A DNA stretch of 64,000 bases from Bordetella genomosp. 12 (lineage in GTDB: Bacteria > Pseudomonadota > Gammaproteobacteria > Burkholderiales > Burkholderiaceae_B), in contig NZ_NEVU01000001.1 in assembly GCF_002261355.1 (NCBI RefSeq), forward strand, positions 868,001-932,000, given 5' to 3'. Under the pieces are notes generated by a model. That model had not been told where the DNA came from. It ran no database searches and was given only the letters and a program-made list of their open reading frames with translations. Position numbers and translations under genes: made by a program. This document shows, piece after piece, positions 16,692-25,434 of the stretch; the stretch's first letter is position 1, and every line of letters begins with the position of its first letter.

Positions 16692-17423
16692 ATGGCAATC
16701 GCGACAAGCGGCCGGTCAGTACCGGCATTGGAGATCGCGGGCCTGCAGGCCTGGTATGGCGAATCCCATGTGCTGCATGGCGTGGATATCGTGGTCAATC
16801 CTGGCGAGGTCGTGACGCTGCTGGGCCGCAACGGCGCGGGCCGCACAACCGCCATGCGCGCCATCATGGGGTTGACGGGGTCGCGCCGAGGCTCGATCAA
16901 GGTCAATGGCGTCGAGACCATCGGCCTGCCCACGCATCGCATCGCGCATCTGGGGCTGGGATACTGCCCCGAGGAGCGCGGGATTTTTTCCAGTCTTTCA
17001 TGCGAGGAGAACCTGTTGCTGCCGCCGGTGCTCAAGGCGGGCAAGCAGGCCATGAGTGTGCAGGAGATTTATGCCATGTTTCCCAACCTGGCGGAGCGAA
17101 AACACAGCCCGGGCACCCGGTTGTCTGGCGGCGAGCAGCAGATGCTCGCCGTAGCGCGCATCCTGCGCACGGGCGCCAGGCTGTTGCTGCTGGACGAGAT
17201 CTCCGAAGGGCTGGCGCCCGTCATCGTCCAGGCGCTGGCGCGCATGATTCTGACGCTCAAGCAGAAAGGCTACACGGTCGTCATGGTAGAGCAGAACTTT
17301 CGTTTTGCCGCGCCCTTGGCCGACCGTTTCTATGTCATGGAGCATGGCCGCATCGTGCAGGCCTTCGGTGCGTCAGAGCTTGAAGCCAAGATGCCCGTTC
17401 TCAACGAGCTACTGGGTGTTTGA
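16692..17423 (+). CDS. ABC transporter ATP-binding protein, LivF type, Walker A Lys replaced by Arg
   Basis: 243 aa. Its Walker A reads GRNGAGRTT (residues 45-53): the position that normally carries the phosphate-binding lysine is Arg51. The rest is intact, with signature LSGGEQQMLAVAR, Walker B LLLLDEIS and a MVEQNF switch region. The start is one base after the livG stop, so the two ATPases are co-translated and likely form a heterodimer. I have the impression that GRNGAGRTT occurs in other betaproteobacterial LivF-like proteins, so this may be a lineage trait with one weakened nucleotide site, not a broken gene. Confidence 0.88.
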   Translation: MAIATSGRSVPALEIAGLQAWYGESHVLHGVDIVVNPGEVVTLLGRNGAGRTTAMRAIMGLTGSRRGSIKVNGVETIGLPTHRIAHLGLGYCPEERGIFSSLSCEENLLLPPVLKAGKQAMSVQEIYAMFPNLAERKHSPGTRLSGGEQQMLAVARILRTGARLLLLDEISEGLAPVIVQALARMILTLKQKGYTVVMVEQNFRFAAPLADRFYVMEHGRIVQAFGASELEAKMPVLNELLGV

Positions 17424-17434
17424 GGGGGCAGGTC

Positions 17435-18319
17435 ATGGAAATTTTCGGAATCTCTCTTCCCGCGCTGTATAGCCAACTGTTGCTGGGCCTGGTCAACGGC
17501 TCCTTCTACGCCATGCTCAGTCTGGGTCTGGCCGTCATCTTCGGCTTGCTCAACGTCATCAATTTCGCGCACGGCGCGCTGTTCATGCTGGGCGCCTTGC
17601 TGACCTGGGTGGGCCTGAACCGCCTGGGCCTGAACTACTGGGTGATGCTCGTGCTGGCGCCTTTTGCGATCGGTCTGCTTGGCGTGGTGATCGAGCGCAC
17701 CATGCTGCGTTGGATTTACAAGCTCGATCACCTCTACGGCTTGCTTCTGACCTTGGGCCTGACGCTGATGATAGAGGGCATCTGCCGCTCGGCGTTCGGG
17801 GTATCGGGGCTGAGCTATGACGTTCCCGATGCGCTGGCCGGGGCCTCGGATCTGGGCTTTATGTTCCTGCCCAACTACCGCGCCTGGGTGGTCGTCGCCT
17901 CGCTCTTCGTATGCCTGGTGACCTGGTACCTGATCGAGAAGACCCGTATTGGCGCCTATCTGCGTGCCGGCACGGAGAACCCTCGCTTGGTGGAGGCCTT
18001 CGGCGTGAACGTGCCGCTCATGATCACGTTGACATATGGCCTGGGTTGCGCGCTGGCCGCACTGGCCGGCGTACTGGCCGCGCCGGTGACGCAGGTCTCG
18101 CCCATCATGGCCCAGAACCTGATCACCGTGATTTTCGCCGTGGTGGTCATCGGCGGCATGGGGTCTATCCTCGGCGCCATCGTGACCGGCTTGGGGTTGG
18201 GCGTGCTGGAAGGATTGACCAAGGTGGTCTATCCCGAGGCGGCTTCGACGGTGGTCTTCGTGGCGATGGTCGTGGTGCTGCTGGTGCGTCCGGCGGGCCT
18301 GTTTGGCAAAACTCAGTGA
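17435..18319 (+). CDS. Branched-chain-type ABC permease, LivH family
   Basis: 294 aa from the ATG at 17435, 11 bases after the livF stop and preceded by GAGGGGG; an in-frame TTG at 17420 is less likely. About eight hydrophobic segments. The family signatures are NGSFYAMLSLGLAVIFGLLNVINFAHGALFMLG near the N-terminus and VVVIGGMGSILGAIVTGLGLG with the adjacent EGL. It forms the inner-membrane channel with LivM. It is the fourth gene of the importer. Confidence 0.9.
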   Translation: MEIFGISLPALYSQLLLGLVNGSFYAMLSLGLAVIFGLLNVINFAHGALFMLGALLTWVGLNRLGLNYWVMLVLAPFAIGLLGVVIERTMLRWIYKLDHLYGLLLTLGLTLMIEGICRSAFGVSGLSYDVPDALAGASDLGFMFLPNYRAWVVVASLFVCLVTWYLIEKTRIGAYLRAGTENPRLVEAFGVNVPLMITLTYGLGCALAALAGVLAAPVTQVSPIMAQNLITVIFAVVVIGGMGSILGAIVTGLGLGVLEGLTKVVYPEAASTVVFVAMVVVLLVRPAGLFGKTQ

Positions 18320-18327
18320 GGCGCCAG

Positions 18328-19332
18328 ATGAAAAAAATATCCGCAGTGCTTTATTCCCTCCTGGTCCTTGCCTTGGTGTGCGCGCCGTTCGCGGGGGCCT
18401 ACCCCGTATTCGTCATGAAGCTCATGTGCTTCGCGCTGTTCGCTTCGGCGTTCAATCTGTTGCTGGGCTATGGCGGCCTGCTGTCGTTCGGCCATGCCGC
18501 GTTTCTGGGCGGCTCGGCCTACCTGGCCGGGTACTCAATGACGGCCTGGGGCTTTTCGCCCGAGGCCGGTCTGCTGTTGGGCACGGCGGTGGGCGCGGCC
18601 ATGGGATTGGTTTTCGGGATATTGGCGATCCGCCGCCAGGGCATCTATTTCGCGATGATCACCATGGCCTTGGCGCAGATGGTGTATTTCATCGCGGTGC
18701 AGGCCAGGTTCACCGGCGGGGAGGATGGGCTGCAAGGCGTGCCGCGCGGCCGCCTGTTCGGCCTGCTGGATCTCGGTCACGACCTGACGATGTACTACGT
18801 CGCGCTGGTGATCGTCGTGCTGGGCATGCTGGTGATATGGCGCGCGGTGAACTCGCCGTTTGGCCAGGTGCTCAGCGCGCTCAAGGACAACGAGCCGCGG
18901 GCCATTTCGCTGGGCTATGACGTCGACCGCTTCAAGTTGCTGGCCTTCGTCATCTCTGCGGCGCTGGCCGGGCTGGCCGGATCCCTGAAGACCTTGGTAC
19001 TGGGCTTTGCCACCCTCTCGGACGTGCACTGGACCACCTCCGGGCAGGCCGTGCTGATGACACTGGTGGGTGGGTTGGGAACCCTCTCCGGACCGATCGT
19101 GGGATCGGCGATTGTGGTGATGTTGGAGAACAAGATCGGCGACGTGGGAAGTTTTCTGGCCGGCCTGACCCACATCGCCTGGTTCAACGCGCTGGGCGAA
19201 TCGGTCACCATCGTCACGGGCTTTATTTTCGTGGTGTGCGTCCTGGCCTTTCGCAGGGGCGTCATGGGCGAGGTCATCGCGTGGCTGCAGCGCCGGCAGG
19301 CGCGGCGTGCTGCGCGTGCGTCAGCGGCGTAG
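18328..19332 (+). CDS. Branched-chain-type ABC permease, LivM family
   Basis: 334 aa from the ATG at 18328, eight bases after the livH stop. Multiple hydrophobic segments. The LivM signatures are AFNLLLGYGGLLSFGHAAFLGGSAYLAGY near residues 35-63, ALKDNEPRAISLGYDV before the last membrane segments, and TLVGGLGTLSGPIVGSAIVV. It is the last component of the importer. 165 bases separate it from the AraD1 gene, and that spacer carries the second LysR-type box. Confidence 0.9.
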   Translation: MKKISAVLYSLLVLALVCAPFAGAYPVFVMKLMCFALFASAFNLLLGYGGLLSFGHAAFLGGSAYLAGYSMTAWGFSPEAGLLLGTAVGAAMGLVFGILAIRRQGIYFAMITMALAQMVYFIAVQARFTGGEDGLQGVPRGRLFGLLDLGHDLTMYYVALVIVVLGMLVIWRAVNSPFGQVLSALKDNEPRAISLGYDVDRFKLLAFVISAALAGLAGSLKTLVLGFATLSDVHWTTSGQAVLMTLVGGLGTLSGPIVGSAIVVMLENKIGDVGSFLAGLTHIAWFNALGESVTIVTGFIFVVCVLAFRRGVMGEVIAWLQRRQARRAARASAA

Positions 19333-19394
19333 CCGGCGCTGCGGCGCGGCGGCCATGCGTGGCCGCGCGGCGCCTGGGCATATTTTGATCAGAG

Positions 19395-19409
19395 ATAACC
19401 TGCGGTTCT
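19395..19409. promoter_or_regulatory. LysR box, copy 2, upstream of araD1-like gene
   Basis: ATAACC-TGC-GGTTCT matches the element at 14381-14395 in 13 of 15 positions; the inner arms AACC/GGTT are intact while the outer right arm is degenerate. It lies 89-103 bases upstream of the start at 19498, where an activating LysR site would be expected. Confidence 0.6.
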
Positions 19410-19497
19410 AGCGCGATAGCATGTTTTCATTATCCGGCGCGCCACGCCAGGCCTAGACTCGCAGCACAAAACCAGCACCTCATACGCAAAGACAAAC

Positions 19498-20487
19498 ATG
19501 AGACTCATACAGTATCTGGACGAACAGGGTGCCCGCCGGGTGGCGGCTGACCTGGGCGAGGGCTTCCGTGTCGTGCGCGACGCCAGCACGAGCTATGACC
19601 TGGCGCAGCAGGCCATGCGCGCGGGGCAGGGGCTCAAGGCGCGCGTACTGGCGCACGGCCTGGGCGAGGCGATCGACTACGACGCGATCGTGCGCCAGCG
19701 GCGCCTGTTGTTGCCGTTTGAGCATCCCGACAAACACCGCACCACGATCGCGATCACCGGCCTGACGCATCTGGGCAGCGCCACCTCGCGCGACGCCATG
19801 CACAAGACGCTGGCCGCGGGCAGTCTGACCGACACGATGGCGATGTTCAAGCTGGGCCTGGAGGGCGGCAAGCCGGCGGGTGCCGAGCCGGGCGTGCAGT
19901 CCGAGTGGGCGTACAAGGGCAACGGCCTGTGGGCCGTGGCGCCAGGGCAGGCATTCGACATGCCGGCCTACGGCGACGATGTCGGTGATGAGGCCGAGGT
20001 GGTGGGCATTTACATGATCGGCGAGGACGGCGAGGTGTGGCGCATCGGTTTCGCGCTGGGCACCGAACTGACCGATCACGTCATGGAGCGCAAGAATTAT
20101 CTGTACCTGGCGCACTCGAAACTGCGGCAGTGCTCTTATGGCCCCGAACTGCTCGTCGACGATCTGCCCGCGCATATCGCCGGCAGGACGTCGGTGCGCC
20201 GGGCCGGGCAGGTGCTTTGGGAGGCCGAGTTCCTGACCGGCGAAGACAACATGACCCACAGCATCGCCAATCTGGAGTACCACCACTTCAAGTACGCGGG
20301 CTTTCGCGAGCCCGGCGACGTGCATGTGTATTTCTATGGGGCGAGCGAGTTCAGTTTCGCCAGCGGACACCGGCTGCAGGCCGGTGATGAACTGGTCGTG
20401 GAGGCCGCGCCGTTTGGACGGGCGCTGGTCAATACGCTCGACGCGCCGGCGGCCGAGGCTGCCCCGGCCGTCAAACCCCTGTACTAG
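19498..20487 (+). CDS. AraD1/GguC family 2-keto-3-deoxy-pentonate dehydratase (FAH fold)
   Basis: 329 aa. The whole chain looks like the GguC/AraD1 branch of the fumarylacetoacetate-hydrolase superfamily: [13 protein letters not shown], the EWAYKGNG segment, an acidic stretch [16 protein letters not shown] that should supply metal ligands, and [34 protein letters not shown]. The family dehydrates 2-keto-3-deoxy-L-arabonate to 2,5-dioxopentanoate in non-phosphorylative arabinose breakdown. The next gene encodes the matching semialdehyde dehydrogenase, and an aldonate dehydratase lies at 12177. A LysR-type box is upstream. Confidence 0.85.
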   Translation: MRLIQYLDEQGARRVAADLGEGFRVVRDASTSYDLAQQAMRAGQGLKARVLAHGLGEAIDYDAIVRQRRLLLPFEHPDKHRTTIAITGLTHLGSATSRDAMHKTLAAGSLTDTMAMFKLGLEGGKPAGAEPGVQSEWAYKGNGLWAVAPGQAFDMPAYGDDVGDEAEVVGIYMIGEDGEVWRIGFALGTELTDHVMERKNYLYLAHSKLRQCSYGPELLVDDLPAHIAGRTSVRRAGQVLWEAEFLTGEDNMTHSIANLEYHHFKYAGFREPGDVHVYFYGASEFSFASGHRLQAGDELVVEAAPFGRALVNTLDAPAAEAAPAVKPLY

Positions 20488-20493
20488 TTTTGT

Positions 20494-20524
20494 GGCCCGC
20501 CCGCCGCAGCGCGGCGGGCGGGCC
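20494..20524. repeat. 14-bp perfect GC inverted repeat between araD1-like and dehydrogenase genes
   Basis: GGCCCGCCCGCCGC (20494-20507) and its exact complement (20511-20524) enclose a 3-base loop. It lies between two genes that should be cotranscribed. There is no T-tract, so it may stabilise or partly end the upstream message more than terminate it fully. Confidence 0.5.
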
Positions 20525-20554
20525 TGTCGCGGATTCGTTAAAGAGAGAGGAAAC

Positions 20555-22153
20555 GTGAGCGTGGATGCAGTGATGACCGGTGAAATGTTGATAGGCGCGC
20601 AAGCGGTCCGGGGTCAGGAGGGGACGCAGCGCGCCTTCGATCCGGCCGCCAACGCCGAGATCGCCGAGCCCGTGTTCGGCCTGGCCAGCGCGGTGGACGT
20701 CGATCGCGCGGCGGCGCTGGCCGAGGCGGCTTTCGATACCTACCGCCAGTTGCCGCTGGCGCGGCGCGCGGCGCTGCTGGAAGCGATCGCCGAGAATATC
20801 GTGGCGCTGGGCGACGTCCTGATCGAGCGCGCGCATGCGGAATCAGGCCTGCCCAAGGCACGTCTGGTCGGCGAGCGCGGCCGCACGGTGGGGCAGTTGC
20901 GGCTGTTTGCCCAGGTCGTGCGCGATGGGCACTTCCTGGGTGCCACCATCGACTCGGCGCAACCGCAGCGCCAACCCTTGGCCCGTTCGGATCTGCGTTT
21001 GCGCAAGATACCGCTGGGGCCGGTCGCGGTCTTTGGCGCCAGCAATTTTCCGTTGGCGTTTTCGGTGGCGGGCGGCGACACGGCCTCGGCGCTGGCGGCC
21101 GGGGCGCCAGTCATCGTCAAGGCGCACAACGCCCACCTGGGCACGTCCGAGCTGGTAGGCCGGGCCATCCAGCAAGCCGTGCGGGATCTGGATCTGCCGC
21201 AAGGCGTCTTCTCCTTGCTCTTCGGGCGGGGCAAGACGGTGGGCGAGGCGCTGGTGGCGCATCCGGCCATCAAGGCGGTGGGCTTTACGGGCTCGCGGCA
21301 GGGCGGGCTGGCACTGCAGAAGATCGCTAATGCGCGGCGCGTGCCCATCCCGGTGTACGCGGAGATGAGCAGCATCAATCCGGTGTTTTTGCTGCCAGCG
21401 GCGCTGGCGCAGCGCGCCCCGGCCATCGGGGCGGCGTTTGCCGACTCGCTGACCTTGGGCGCGGGCCAGTTCTGCACCAATCCGGGCCTGGTGTTGGGGT
21501 TGGCCGGGCCGGACCTGGCGCGTTTCGAAGCCGCCGCGGCGCAAGCGCTGCAGGCCAAGGCCGCGCAGACCATGCTCACGCCAGGCATTCAGCAGGCCTA
21601 TGCCCAAGGCAAGGCGAACGTAGCCGCAGCGCAGGGCGTTGCCGTGCTGGCCGAAGGCGCGCCGGCCAATGGGCAGGAGAACGCCGCCCAGGCCGCGCTG
21701 TTCGCGACGGATGCACAGCATTTCCTGAATACCCCGGCGCTGGAAGACGAGATGTTCGGGCCTGCGGCCATCGTCATCCGGGCGCAGTCCGTCGCCGAGT
21801 TGGTGCAGGTGGCCGAAAAGCTGGAGGGCCAGCTTACCGCGACGCTGCATCTGGACGAAGCGGACACGCCTGCGGCCCGGCAGTTGCTGCCGGTGCTCGA
21901 GCGCAAGGCCGGGCGCATCCTGGTCAACGGTTTCCCGACCGGCGTGGAGGTCAGCCATGCGATGGTGCATGGCGGGCCTTTCCCGGCGACGACCAATGCC
22001 ATGTACACCTCGGTCGGCGCCACGGCGATAGACCGGTTTTTGCGGCCGGTCTGCTACCAGGATCTACCCGATGGCTTGCGCCCGCCGGCGCTGCAGGACA
22101 GCAACCCCCTGGGGATTTGCCGCCTGGTCGACGGCGCGTTGCGCCTGCCTTAG
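20555..22153 (+). CDS. 2,5-dioxopentanoate (2-oxoglutarate semialdehyde) dehydrogenase, ALDH family
   Basis: 532 aa from a GTG at 20555 preceded by AGAGAGG; a longer open frame extends back through the hairpin and is rejected. Aldehyde-dehydrogenase residues are present: nucleotide loop GFTGSRQGG, Glu270 ([11 protein letters not shown]) and catalytic Cys307 ([10 protein letters not shown]). The length, the shortened N-terminus and the [10 protein letters not shown] context fit the KGSADH branch that oxidises 2,5-dioxopentanoate to 2-oxoglutarate. It completes the route that begins with the dehydratases at 12177 and 19498. Confidence 0.9.
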   Translation: MSVDAVMTGEMLIGAQAVRGQEGTQRAFDPAANAEIAEPVFGLASAVDVDRAAALAEAAFDTYRQLPLARRAALLEAIAENIVALGDVLIERAHAESGLPKARLVGERGRTVGQLRLFAQVVRDGHFLGATIDSAQPQRQPLARSDLRLRKIPLGPVAVFGASNFPLAFSVAGGDTASALAAGAPVIVKAHNAHLGTSELVGRAIQQAVRDLDLPQGVFSLLFGRGKTVGEALVAHPAIKAVGFTGSRQGGLALQKIANARRVPIPVYAEMSSINPVFLLPAALAQRAPAIGAAFADSLTLGAGQFCTNPGLVLGLAGPDLARFEAAAAQALQAKAAQTMLTPGIQQAYAQGKANVAAAQGVAVLAEGAPANGQENAAQAALFATDAQHFLNTPALEDEMFGPAAIVIRAQSVAELVQVAEKLEGQLTATLHLDEADTPAARQLLPVLERKAGRILVNGFPTGVEVSHAMVHGGPFPATTNAMYTSVGATAIDRFLRPVCYQDLPDGLRPPALQDSNPLGICRLVDGALRLP

Positions 22154-22181
22154 CGCGGCAAGCGACGCCGCCCGCGCGGGA

Positions 22182-22826
22182 TCAGGACGCCACGTCCCTG
22201 TCCCAGCGCGGCAGTTCGCTGCGGATCCAGGGCGTGTTGGCGAAGGTGGCGAACAGCTGGGCGGTGGTCTGCACCAGGCGGGCCAGCGATTCGAGATCGT
22301 CGTCCTGCTGGCCCATGCGATGCCAGGCCCGGGTCTCGTGTTCGATCAGTTGGATGTAGCCGTAGATATTGGCGACCACGACGAGATCGGCGTGCGGCAG
22401 CGTGGTGGACTTTTCGATGTGCGCGTGCAGGGCGTCGAAGTACAGGCCGGCGCGCGCGCTGCGCAGATACTGCCGCAGGCCGTCGAGGTCCGTGCGGGCG
22501 CAGACTTCGCGCAGCAACAGCAGATCGCTCCAGGCGGCCAGGATATTGCCCACCAGCATGCGCTGGAACAGTTCGGCCACGGCGGCATTGGCAAGCGCCT
22601 GCTCGCGGCGCTGCACGAAAGACAGCCATAACGCGACGATCACCGCGCCCACGGTCCCGCTGGCGGTCATCAACTCCAGCAGTTTGATTTCCTGGGGCAG
22701 GGTGCCGTTGTTGATGGCGACGCGGTGCAGCAGCACCAGGCCCAGGCCAATGGCAAGCAATAGCAGTACGAGCCAGACGCCGGCTTGCAGGCGGTGGGTT
22801 TTTGATGCGCGGTCTTGAATACTCAC
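22182..22826 (-). CDS. Hypothetical two-helix inner-membrane protein
   Basis: 214 aa from a GTG at 22826 with AAGGAA seven bases upstream; a much longer open frame reaching beyond the divergent tam promoter is rejected. Two hydrophobic helices near the N-terminus (~residues 16-34 and 50-68) are followed by a ~145-residue soluble, mostly helical region with many Leu/Ala and acidic residues (LLLREVCARTDLDGLRQYL…). I do not recognise the family. It converges on the semialdehyde dehydrogenase gene with a 28-base gap and is divergent from tam, so the context gives no function. Confidence 0.65.
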   Translation of the reverse strand: MSIQDRASKTHRLQAGVWLVLLLLAIGLGLVLLHRVAINNGTLPQEIKLLELMTASGTVGAVIVALWLSFVQRREQALANAAVAELFQRMLVGNILAAWSDLLLLREVCARTDLDGLRQYLRSARAGLYFDALHAHIEKSTTLPHADLVVVANIYGYIQLIEHETRAWHRMGQQDDDLESLARLVQTTAQLFATFANTPWIRSELPRWDRDVAS

Positions 22827-22943
22827 GGCCAGTTCCTTTGGGCTTGCGGCATCATACCCGCAGGGCGGCTTATCGTGTTCAGGCTTTGGCAGGGCTGCGC
22901 CTATACACTGTCGGGCAGACTTATCTTGCCCCGAGGAGGGTTC

Positions 22944-23711
22944 ATGAGCTGGTCCGCCAAACAGTATTCCGCCTTCGAGAACGAGCGTACCCGTCCGGTG
23001 CGCGACCTGGTCGCCGCCATCCCCACGGTCGAGGTGCGGCACGCCGTCGATCTGGGCTGCGGGCCGGGGAATTCCACCGAGGTGCTGGCCGCGCGCTTTC
23101 CGCAGGCGGTCGTCAGCGGCATGGATAGCTCCGCCGATATGGTGGCCGCGGCCCGCAAGCGGTTGCCGGGCCTGACTTTCGGGCAGGAAGACATCTCGCT
23201 CTGGCGTCCCGAGCAACGTTACGACGTGATCCTGGCCAATGCCTCCTTGCAGTGGGTGCCCGATCATGCGGCGCTCTATCCGCGTTTGCTCGAGCGCCTG
23301 ACGCCAGGCGGCAGCCTGGCGGTGCAGACGCCGGACAATCTCGAAGAGCCGGCGCACCGCCTGGCGCGCGCGGTGGCCGGCGAAGCCGCCTGGGCGGACA
23401 AACTGGGCGGAGTGCGCCATCCCGACCGGCACAGCGCCGATTGGTACTACGCCTTGCTGTCGCCGCTGGCGCAGCGGGTGGACGTCTGGCGCACGACCTA
23501 TATGCATCCGCTGGCGGGCGCGCGCGCCATCGTCGAGTGGTTCAAGGGCACTGCGCTGCTGCCCTATCTGAACCGGCTCGACGCGCACGAGCAGGCGGCA
23601 TTCCTCGCCCGTTATGAGGCGGCCATCGCCCAGGCCTACCCGGCGCTGCCCGATGGCACGGTGCTGTTGCCGTTTCCGCGGCTGTTCGTCATCGCCACCC
23701 GTCAGGGGTGA
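22944..23711 (+). CDS. tam: Trans-aconitate 2-methyltransferase
   Basis: 255 aa from the ATG at 22944, chosen for its GAGGAGGG ribosome binding site. SAM-binding motif I (DLGCGPGNST, residues 36-45) is followed by MDSSADMV and the NASLQWVPDH segment conserved in Tam. The full chain, including the HPDRHSADWYYALLSPLAQRVDVWRTTYMHPL stretch, matches this enzyme, which methylates trans-aconitate formed by spontaneous isomerisation of cis-aconitate and so relieves aconitase inhibition. It stands alone, with divergent and convergent neighbours. Confidence 0.92.
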   Translation: MSWSAKQYSAFENERTRPVRDLVAAIPTVEVRHAVDLGCGPGNSTEVLAARFPQAVVSGMDSSADMVAAARKRLPGLTFGQEDISLWRPEQRYDVILANASLQWVPDHAALYPRLLERLTPGGSLAVQTPDNLEEPAHRLARAVAGEAAWADKLGGVRHPDRHSADWYYALLSPLAQRVDVWRTTYMHPLAGARAIVEWFKGTALLPYLNRLDAHEQAAFLARYEAAIAQAYPALPDGTVLLPFPRLFVIATRQG

Positions 23712-23718
23712 GGGGGCG

Positions 23719-23737
23719 GGGCCGGCGCTGCCGGCCC
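23719..23737. terminator. Bidirectional hairpin between tam and the aldo-keto reductase gene
   Basis: GGGCCGGC and GCCGGCCC form an 8-bp stem around GCT in the 35-base gap between two converging genes. No T-tract. Confidence 0.4.
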
Positions 23738-23746
23738 GCGTGGCGC

Positions 23747-24796
23747 TCAGGGCGCCGGATTGGGCCAGCGCGCCTGGATGGCGTTGACTGCCTTGACGAT
23801 CTCCGGCGAGATCTTGACCTCGGCGCTGTCGATGTTTTCCTGGAGTTGCGCCAGGGTGGTGGCGCCGATCAGGTTGCTGGTCACGAAGGGTTGGACGTTG
23901 ACCCAGCCCAGGGCCAGTTGCGTCGGCGTCAGGCCGTGTTCGCGTGCCAGCGCGCAGTATTCGGCGGTGGCGGCTTCGGCTTGCGGGTTGCTGTAGCGCG
24001 TGAAGCGCTCGAACAGCGTCAGGCGCGCGCCCTCGGGCCGGGCGCCGTCAAGGTACTTGCCGCTGAGCATGCCCATGGCCAGCGGCGAATAGGCCAGCAG
24101 GCCCACGTCTTCGAAGCGGCTGAATTCGGACAGGCCCAGTTCATAGTGCCGGTTGAGCAGGCTGTAGGGGTTCTGAATGGAGACCAGGCGCGGCAGCTGG
24201 CGCGTCTCGGCTTCTTTGATGAATTGCGCCACGCCCCAGGGCGTTTCGTTGGACACGCCGATGTGGCGAACCTTGCCGGCGCGCACGAAGTCCTGCAGAA
24301 CCTCCAGGGTTTCGCCGATGGGCACCGTATGCGCATCGTCGGCCCAAGGGTAGTTGGGGCGTCCGAACGTCATGGTGGTGCGGTCGGGCCAGTGCAGCTG
24401 GTAGAGATCCAGGTAGTCGGTCTGCAGGCGTTTGAGGCTGGCGTCCAGGGCCTCGGTCAGGTTTTTGCGGTCCAGATAGGTCTTGCCATCGCGGATGTGG
24501 CCGGGCCGTTTGGCGTCGCGCACGGGGCCGGCCACCTTGCTGGCCAGGACGATGTCCTGGCGGCGTCCGGTCTTGGCCAGCCAGGTGCCGATGTAGCGCT
24601 CCGTGCGGCCCTGGGTTTCCGCTTTGGGCGGGACGGGATACATCTCGGCCGTGTCGACCAGGTTGACGCCCCGTTCCAGGGCGTAGTCCAACTGCTGGTG
24701 GGCGTCGGCTTCCGTATTCTGTTGGCCCCAGGTCATGGTGCCCAGGCCGATGAGGCTGACCGAGAGGTCGGTGCGGCCAAGCTTGCGGTATTCCAA
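23747..24796 (-). CDS. Tas-like NADP(H)-dependent aldo-keto reductase
   Basis: 349 aa. AKR barrel with the catalytic set Asp48, Tyr53, Lys87 and a His in LHWPDR; the length and the segments MEYRKLGRTDLSVS, TAEMYPVPPKAETQGRTE and SVIQNPYSLLNR-type match E. coli Tas/YghZ relatives. These enzymes reduce small aldehydes and ketones; the physiological substrate is generally unknown. It stands alone and converges with tam. Confidence 0.88.
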   Translation of the reverse strand: MEYRKLGRTDLSVSLIGLGTMTWGQQNTEADAHQQLDYALERGVNLVDTAEMYPVPPKAETQGRTERYIGTWLAKTGRRQDIVLASKVAGPVRDAKRPGHIRDGKTYLDRKNLTEALDASLKRLQTDYLDLYQLHWPDRTTMTFGRPNYPWADDAHTVPIGETLEVLQDFVRAGKVRHIGVSNETPWGVAQFIKEAETRQLPRLVSIQNPYSLLNRHYELGLSEFSRFEDVGLLAYSPLAMGMLSGKYLDGARPEGARLTLFERFTRYSNPQAEAATAEYCALAREHGLTPTQLALGWVNVQPFVTSNLIGATTLAQLQENIDSAEVKISPEIVKAVNAIQARWPNPAP

Positions 24797-24883
24797 GAAA
24801 GTGCTCCGGTCGGTGCGTCGCCGGCGGGCAACGCCTTGGCTGCCGATCTTACACCCCGGATTCCTGCCGTGGGCCGGGCCGCT

Positions 24884-25297
24884 TCAGTGGCGGCGGGCCG
24901 CCTGTGCCGCGGCGCGCGTGGCCTGGCAGCGCCCGACCAGCCGGCCGTTCTGCCAGGCCGCGGCGGCGCGGGGCAGTGCGTAAGGGGCGCGGCACACCAC
25001 GTAATGGGTGGCCAGCACATCATCCAGCAGGCTGCGGCTGCTGCGGGGCGCCATGGTCGTGCCGCCGATGCGCCCGGCCGCGCAGTCGTCGCTCTCGCGT
25101 TTGATCTGGCAGAAAGTGATATTGATACGGAATGTGCAGAGGTTGCGCAGCCTTTGGCCGTGCTGACCGGCGGCCTCGCTGACCAGGCAGGGATTGACGG
25201 CCGCGCCATGGACCAGGGCGTCGGAACGCGCGGCCAGCGCGGGCTGCGCCAGAAGGCAGGGGAGCAGGCAGAAGAGGAGGCGGGCAGCCGGGCGCAT
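24884..25297 (-). CDS. Small secreted protein with six cysteines, unknown function
   Basis: 137 aa. A clear Sec signal (RLLFCLLPCLLAQPALA, cleavage near residue 22) precedes a ~115-residue mature part with six cysteines (NPC, NLC, TFC, DDC, VVC, GRC), enough for three disulfides, and an Ala/Arg-rich tail. Composition and codon use resemble the neighbours. I do not recognise the family; it is probably periplasmic. It is transcribed away from the OmpA-type lipoprotein gene. Confidence 0.6.
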   Translation of the reverse strand: MRPAARLLFCLLPCLLAQPALAARSDALVHGAAVNPCLVSEAAGQHGQRLRNLCTFRINITFCQIKRESDDCAAGRIGGTTMAPRSSRSLLDDVLATHYVVCRAPYALPRAAAAWQNGRLVGRCQATRAAAQAARRH

Positions 25298-25399
25298 GGG
25301 GTAGACGTGGAGGTTGACGCAGAGCGGTTATACGCAATTCTGCTCACCTCGGCTACAAATTGTTGCGGTGTGCCCCTGACGGGTTGTTAGCATGAATTG

Positions 25400-25413
25400 C
25401 CGGCATATGCCGG
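25400..25413. promoter_or_regulatory. 14-bp palindrome in the leader of the OmpA-type lipoprotein gene
   Basis: CCGGCATATGCCGG, followed by TTTTCC, lies 22 bases before the ATG at 25435. It could be a protein-binding site or a 5'-UTR hairpin close to the ribosome binding site. Confidence 0.35.
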
Positions 25414-25434
25414 TTTTCCCCTGTGGAGGTCGTC

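Noticed and set aside
22827-23588. N-terminal extension of the two-helix membrane protein across tam
   Set aside because: It would run antisense through tam and its promoter; the GTG at 22826 has a ribosome binding site and starts just before the first helix.
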